The notes beneath the pieces are model-generated. The model did not search any database, was not told the origin of the DNA, and saw only the letters and a program-made list of their open reading frames with translations. A stretch of 22,727 nucleotides of DNA from JBKBMT01 sp046295655 (GTDB taxonomy: Bacteria > Pseudomonadota > Alphaproteobacteria > Rhodobacterales > Rhodobacteraceae): the NCBI GenBank assembly GCA_046295655.1, contig JBKBMT010000046.1, positions 1 through 22,727 on the forward strand, written 5' to 3'. The translations under genes and the position numbers were made by a program. Positions 19,354-22,727 of the stretch are shown piece after piece; position 1 is the stretch's first letter, and every line of letters begins with the position of its first letter.

Positions 19354-20721
19354 ATGCCCGGTCGCCCGTATCCCAGCCTGGGTGAAGCCGCTCGGATCTG
19401 GGCGCGCATCGGCATCCTCAGCTTCGGCGGCCCGGCCGGTCAGATCGCGCTCATGCACCGAATTCTGGTCGAGGAACGCAGGTGGCTTGGCGACAGGCGT
19501 TTCCTGCATGCGCTCAACTACTGCATGATCCTGCCCGGACCCGAGGCGATGCAGCTTGCGGTCTACATCGGCTGGCTGATGCATCGCACCGCAGGGGGCC
19601 TGATCGCCGGCCTGCTGTTCGTGTTGCCCGGCGTGATCGCGATCATGGCGCTGAGCTGGATCTATGCGCTGTTCGGCAACGCAGGACCGATCCAGGCCCT
19701 GTTCTTCGGGCTGAAGGCCGCGGTTCTGGCGATCGTCGTGCAGGCCGTGGTGCGGATCGGATCGCGTATCCTCGCAAACGGGACGATGATCGGCGTCGCG
19801 GCCGCGTCCTTCGTGGCGATCTTTGCCTTCTCTGTGCCCTTTCCGCTGATCATCCTCGCCGCGGGTCTGATCGGGGTCTTCGGCGCACGGGCCGGCCTCG
19901 CAGCGTTCCGCCCTGTCGGCGGGCACGGTGGTCCGGGCCGGGAACAGGTGGACGACGCCGACACGCTGCTGGGTGCGGAAGCGCGCGAAGGCGATGCCGC
20001 AAGCCGCGGCCATGCACTCGGACTATCCGCGGTATTCCTTTTCCTCTGGCTCGCCCCCGTCGCGGCTCTGTTCACCCTTCTCGGGCCCGCCGACGTCTTT
20101 GCCCGGATTGCCGCGTTCTTCAGCGTGATGGCCGTCGTGACCTTCGGCGGCGCCTATGCGGTTCTGGCCTGGGTGGCGCAGGAGGCGGTTCACAATTTCG
20201 GCTGGCTGACCGCCGGCGAGATGCTGGACGGGCTCGGCATGGCAGAGACGACGCCGGGGCCGCTGATCATGGTGACGCAGTTCGTGGGGTTCATGGCCGC
20301 CTTCCGCGACGCGCAAGGCCTGTCGCCACTGGTTGCCGGAACGCTGGGTGGGCTGCTGACCACGTGGGTCACGTTCACACCCTGCTTCCTGTGGATCTTC
20401 CTCGGCGCACCGTTCATCGAGCGGCTGCGGAGCAATGCGACGCTCGGCTCGGCACTGACGGCAATCACCGCGGCAGTCGTGGGCGTGATCCTGAACCTTG
20501 CCGTCTGGTTCGCGCTGCATGTTATCTTCGCCGAGGTCCGCACTGTGGCCGCGTTCCGTCTGGTCATGGACCTTCCGGTCCTGTCCACGTTCGACCCGGC
20601 GGCTGCGGTCCTCGCGATCGCGGCGCTCGTTGCGGTGTTGTGGTTCCGGCTCGGCCCTGTCGCCGTTCTGGCGGGATGCGCGGCCGCCGGACTGGTCATA
20701 AGGCTGGCCGGACTGACGTGA
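19354..20721 (+). CDS. chrA: Two-domain chromate transporter (CHR family)
   Basis: A 455-residue integral membrane protein of the long-chain CHR family, which expels chromate (and perhaps sulfate-like anions) from the cytoplasm. Both homologous halves are present: the N-terminal one with FGGPAGQIALMHR (from 24) and ILPGPEAMQLA (PGP 61-63), the C-terminal one with TFGGAYAVLAWV (F264) and TPGPLIMVTQFVG (PGP 301-303). About ten to twelve hydrophobic spans are visible, with a hydrophilic loop near 190-225 between halves. ATG 19354 gives the usual N-terminus; GGAG lies 11 bases upstream, rather far. There is no chrB or other regulator gene alongside. It is divergent from rlmB and convergent with kpsT. 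Confidence 0.93.
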   Translation: MPGRPYPSLGEAARIWARIGILSFGGPAGQIALMHRILVEERRWLGDRRFLHALNYCMILPGPEAMQLAVYIGWLMHRTAGGLIAGLLFVLPGVIAIMALSWIYALFGNAGPIQALFFGLKAAVLAIVVQAVVRIGSRILANGTMIGVAAASFVAIFAFSVPFPLIILAAGLIGVFGARAGLAAFRPVGGHGGPGREQVDDADTLLGAEAREGDAASRGHALGLSAVFLFLWLAPVAALFTLLGPADVFARIAAFFSVMAVVTFGGAYAVLAWVAQEAVHNFGWLTAGEMLDGLGMAETTPGPLIMVTQFVGFMAAFRDAQGLSPLVAGTLGGLLTTWVTFTPCFLWIFLGAPFIERLRSNATLGSALTAITAAVVGVILNLAVWFALHVIFAEVRTVAAFRLVMDLPVLSTFDPAAAVLAIAALVAVLWFRLGPVAVLAGCAAAGLVIRLAGLT

Positions 20722-20758
20722 TCCGGCCGGCATGGAACGGCAGGGTGACCTGCGCCGA

Positions 20759-21439
20759 TCAGCGCCGCATCCACGGGGGCAGCATGCCGCGCATCACATG
20801 TTCGTGGTGCTCGATCGCCCGGTCGATGCGCTCATAGTAGAACAGTCGCCCGTTCATCAGCACCGCACCCGAGGTGCACATCCGACGCAGCAATTCGTTG
20901 GCGTGGCTGACGATGATCGCGCCGCTGGTTTCCAGCCGCTCGGACAGGATCCGTTCGCTTTTCTGCCGGAAGGCGCTGTCGCCGACAGACGTGACCTCGT
21001 CGATCAGATAGGTGTCGAATCGGATCGCCATCGAAACGGCAAAGGCCAGACGCGACCGCATGCCCGAGGAATAGGTCCGCACCGGCAGCCACAGATGCGG
21101 GCCGAGGCCCGCGAAATCCTCGACGAAATCGACCACCTCATCGGTGTCCACCCCATAGATGCGGGCGACGAACTTGGCATTCTGCGCCCCGGTCAGATCG
21201 CCATGGAAACTGCCCGCGAAACCGACCGGCCAGGAGATCGTGCCGGTCGAGACGATTTCGCCCGAATCCGGGTCCATGATGCCCGCGATCATCCGCAGGA
21301 GCGAAGACTTGCCCGCCCCGTTGCGCCCCAGAAGCCCGACCGACTCGCCGCTGGGGAAGGTGAAGGTCAGGTCGCGCGCCACGACCTGGCGCACGCCGTT
21401 CACGACATAGGCCTTGTTCAGATTGCGCAGCTCGATCAT
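20759..21439 (-). CDS. kpsT: Capsular polysaccharide ABC exporter, ATP-binding subunit
   Basis: A 226-residue ATPase of the KpsT/Wzt/RfbE-type ABC-2 family, powering export of capsule or related surface polysaccharide across the inner membrane with a KpsM-type permease. Seen: MIELRNLNKAY start, Walker A LGRNGAGKSS (37-46), a degenerate signature TYSSGMRSRL (122-131) typical of this family, Walker B YLIDEVTSVGD (144-154) with E148, and switch region VSHANE. Length matches KpsT (about 220). ATG 21439 lies four bases after the kpsE stop, giving tight translational coupling. No permease gene follows; the gene ends 37 bases from the convergent chrA. The permease is presumably upstream, outside the window. 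Confidence 0.93.
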   Translation of the reverse strand: MIELRNLNKAYVVNGVRQVVARDLTFTFPSGESVGLLGRNGAGKSSLLRMIAGIMDPDSGEIVSTGTISWPVGFAGSFHGDLTGAQNAKFVARIYGVDTDEVVDFVEDFAGLGPHLWLPVRTYSSGMRSRLAFAVSMAIRFDTYLIDEVTSVGDSAFRQKSERILSERLETSGAIIVSHANELLRRMCTSGAVLMNGRLFYYERIDRAIEHHEHVMRGMLPPWMRR

Positions 21440-21443
21440 CGGC

Positions 21444-22727
21444 TCAGCGCCGGTCGCGCACGCTGTAGTAGACAAGTGCCATGACCGACCAGACCAGCAG
21501 GGCAAAGGCGAAGGTCAGGGCGGTCAGCAGGAACCGGCGCGGATGGCGCGCCTCTTCCGCCAGGGTCGGCTGCACATAGGCGGCCAGATAACGGCTCTGG
21601 CGCCTGGCCTCGGCGACTGCCGCATCATAGGCCGCAAGCGCGCCGAGGTAGCTTTTCTCGGCGAATTCGCGGTCCACCACCAGCCGTTCGAACTCGCCGA
21701 CGAGGGTAGAATAGTCGCGGCCGGACCCGCTGCCGGCGGCGCCCACGCCGAACTTCTCGCGTTCCTCGTCGATCAGCGCCTGGATGACGGCGATCCGTCG
21801 CTCTGCCTGCTCGATCCGCGGGTCGCCGGGACGGGCCGTCTGGCGCACGAGGTTCAATTCGATGTAGGCGGTCGCAAGCTGCTGTTGCAACGTGTTCAGA
21901 AGCCCCATCTGCCCCTGGATGTCTGCCGTCGGATCGACGATCTGGGTGCGCGAGCGGAATTCGGTCACCGCCTGACGGGCCTGCTTCAGCCGATCCTCCG
22001 CCCGGGCCAGTTCCTCGGCGGCATAGCGCGTCGTGTCCTCGCGCGCGATGGCCGAAAGCTGGTTGATCATCAGGGTCGCTTCCTCGAAGATCGCTTGGGC
22101 GATCCTCCTGGCGTCCTGCGGGTCGAAGGCATGCACGCGCAACTCGATCAGCCGCGTGCCGCCGTCGTAGTTCACCCGCACCATCCGCTGCCAGTACTGC
22201 ACCAGATCCTCGATCACAGCATCGGGCGGCAGCGCAAATACCGGGTCGAACTCGGGTTTCGACCACAGCCTGCGCAGATCGAGACGGCCGTCCACCCGGG
22301 CGACCATCTCCTGGCTCTGGATGAACTGGTAGAGGATGTCGGTGTCGGACGAGCTGGACCCCGAAAGGCTCGCCAGACCGCCAAGCAGGTCAGCGGCGTT
22401 GTTCAGCTCTTCCGACCGGACCGAGAAACCGACCGTCGATGTGTACTGGTCCTCCGCCACGGCGAACAGGTAGATCATCGCCGCAACCGTCGGCGCGACG
22501 ACGACGGCCACGAACCCCGCCAGCAGCCCGTAATGACGCCGCCGCGGCCGCGCACCGCCGGCCTCGGCCGGGGCGCGGCGGGAAGGCGCACGGGCGGCAC
22601 GTCCGCCGGGCCCGAGCGGGCGGGCGCCGGGTTCCGCCGGCGTCACCCGCCCGCCCGGCCCGGTCAGCGGCGCCGGCCCAGCCGGTGGCTTACGGGCGTC
22701 GGAGATGGTCGTACCACCCCGTGAGGG
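21444..22727 (-). CDS. kpsE: KpsE/RkpR-type capsule export inner-membrane protein (5' end probably outside window)
   Basis: A polysaccharide co-polymerase (PCP-3) family protein that links the inner-membrane capsule exporter to the outer-membrane KpsD/Wza-type pore. Counting from a GTG at 22646, there is a basic, Pro/Ala/Gly-rich cytoplasmic head (1-38), membrane span about 40-63, a periplasmic region with long coiled coils (about 185-265 and 300-350) and a second span about 372-394 ending VYYSVRDRR. The frame stays open without a stop from 22646 to the window edge, with similar Pro/Gly-rich composition, so the true start may lie further upstream; GTG 22646 has no convincing ribosome binding site. 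It overlaps no gene and is coupled to kpsT by a four-base gap. Confidence 0.85.
   Translation of the reverse strand, partial: PSRGGTTISDARKPPAGPAPLTGPGGRVTPAEPGARPLGPGGRAARAPSRRAPAEAGGARPRRRHYGLLAGFVAVVVAPTVAAMIYLFAVAEDQYTSTVGFSVRSEELNNAADLLGGLASLSGSSSSDTDILYQFIQSQEMVARVDGRLDLRRLWSKPEFDPVFALPPDAVIEDLVQYWQRMVRVNYDGGTRLIELRVHAFDPQDARRIAQAIFEEATLMINQLSAIAREDTTRYAAEELARAEDRLKQARQAVTEFRSRTQIVDPTADIQGQMGLLNTLQQQLATAYIELNLVRQTARPGDPRIEQAERRIAVIQALIDEEREKFGVGAAGSGSGRDYSTLVGEFERLVVDREFAEKSYLGALAAYDAAVAEARRQSRYLAAYVQPTLAEEARHPRRFLLTALTFAFALLVWSVMALVYYSVRDRR

Noticed and set aside
19150..20013. N-terminal extension of rlmB by about 288 codons
   Set aside because: Low-complexity composition, antisense to chrA, and the RlmB domain begins at the TTG at 19149.
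1..22727. CRISPR arrays, insertion sequences, prophage genes or attachment sites
   Set aside because: No repeat-spacer series, transposase, integrase or terminal inverted repeats were seen, and composition is even throughout.

Overview
The window is a compact stretch of high-GC alphaproteobacterial chromosome. Gene content points to Rhodobacterales (Rhodobacter/Roseobacter/Paracoccus relatives): small lineage proteins of the DUF2852 and DUF6280 types, a Bpt-type N-degron transferase, a PopZ-like protein with an xxPxxEDVLSSIRRLVSED-like head, and a pcm-like/tolC pair. This assignment comes from family recognition alone, with no database search. Coding density is above 90 percent. I see no tRNA, rRNA, CRISPR array, insertion sequence or prophage, and no gap longer than about 250 bases.

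Layout. 1-3522: glnE (minus) with a small uncharacterised protein immediately behind it, divergent from a YbaK-type aminoacyl-tRNA deacylase. 3523-4647: a DUF2852 membrane/coiled-coil protein and an RDD membrane protein, behind a promoter flanked by two near-identical palindromes. 4722-7955: the N-degron leucyl/arginyl-transferase family gene bpt and a UvrD/PcrA helicase. 8015-9728: a PuuR-like XRE-cupin regulator followed four bases later by a HisC-like aminotransferase. 9788-10165: a secreted His-rich DUF305 protein. 10172-11386 (minus): a class V serine/alanine-glyoxylate-type aminotransferase. 11486-14048: an MsbA-like ABC exporter and a YgfZ-type folate-binding protein. 14295-14621: a DUF6280 protein with a long structured leader. 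14707-18188 (minus): PopZ-like protein, TolC-family outer membrane factor, PCMT-like methyltransferase and CoA-binding protein. 18217-18300: a possible small RNA ending in a strong terminator. 18352-19149 (minus): rlmB, divergent from a two-domain chromate transporter (19354-20721). 20759-22727 (minus): kpsT and kpsE of a capsule-export locus that continues beyond the window.

Most genes are housekeeping or envelope functions: nitrogen regulation by glutamine synthetase adenylylation, translation quality control, protein turnover, DNA repair, Fe-S support (YgfZ), rRNA methylation, efflux and capsule export. No large undescribed gene system stands out. The more unusual signals are non-coding or local: paired operators at the DUF2852 promoter, the sRNA-like unit between rlmB and the CoA-binding gene, the DUF6280 leader, a dyad over the chrA promoter, promoters placed so close to start codons that transcripts would be leaderless, and a PCMT homologue that lacks the family's usual substrate-binding segment.
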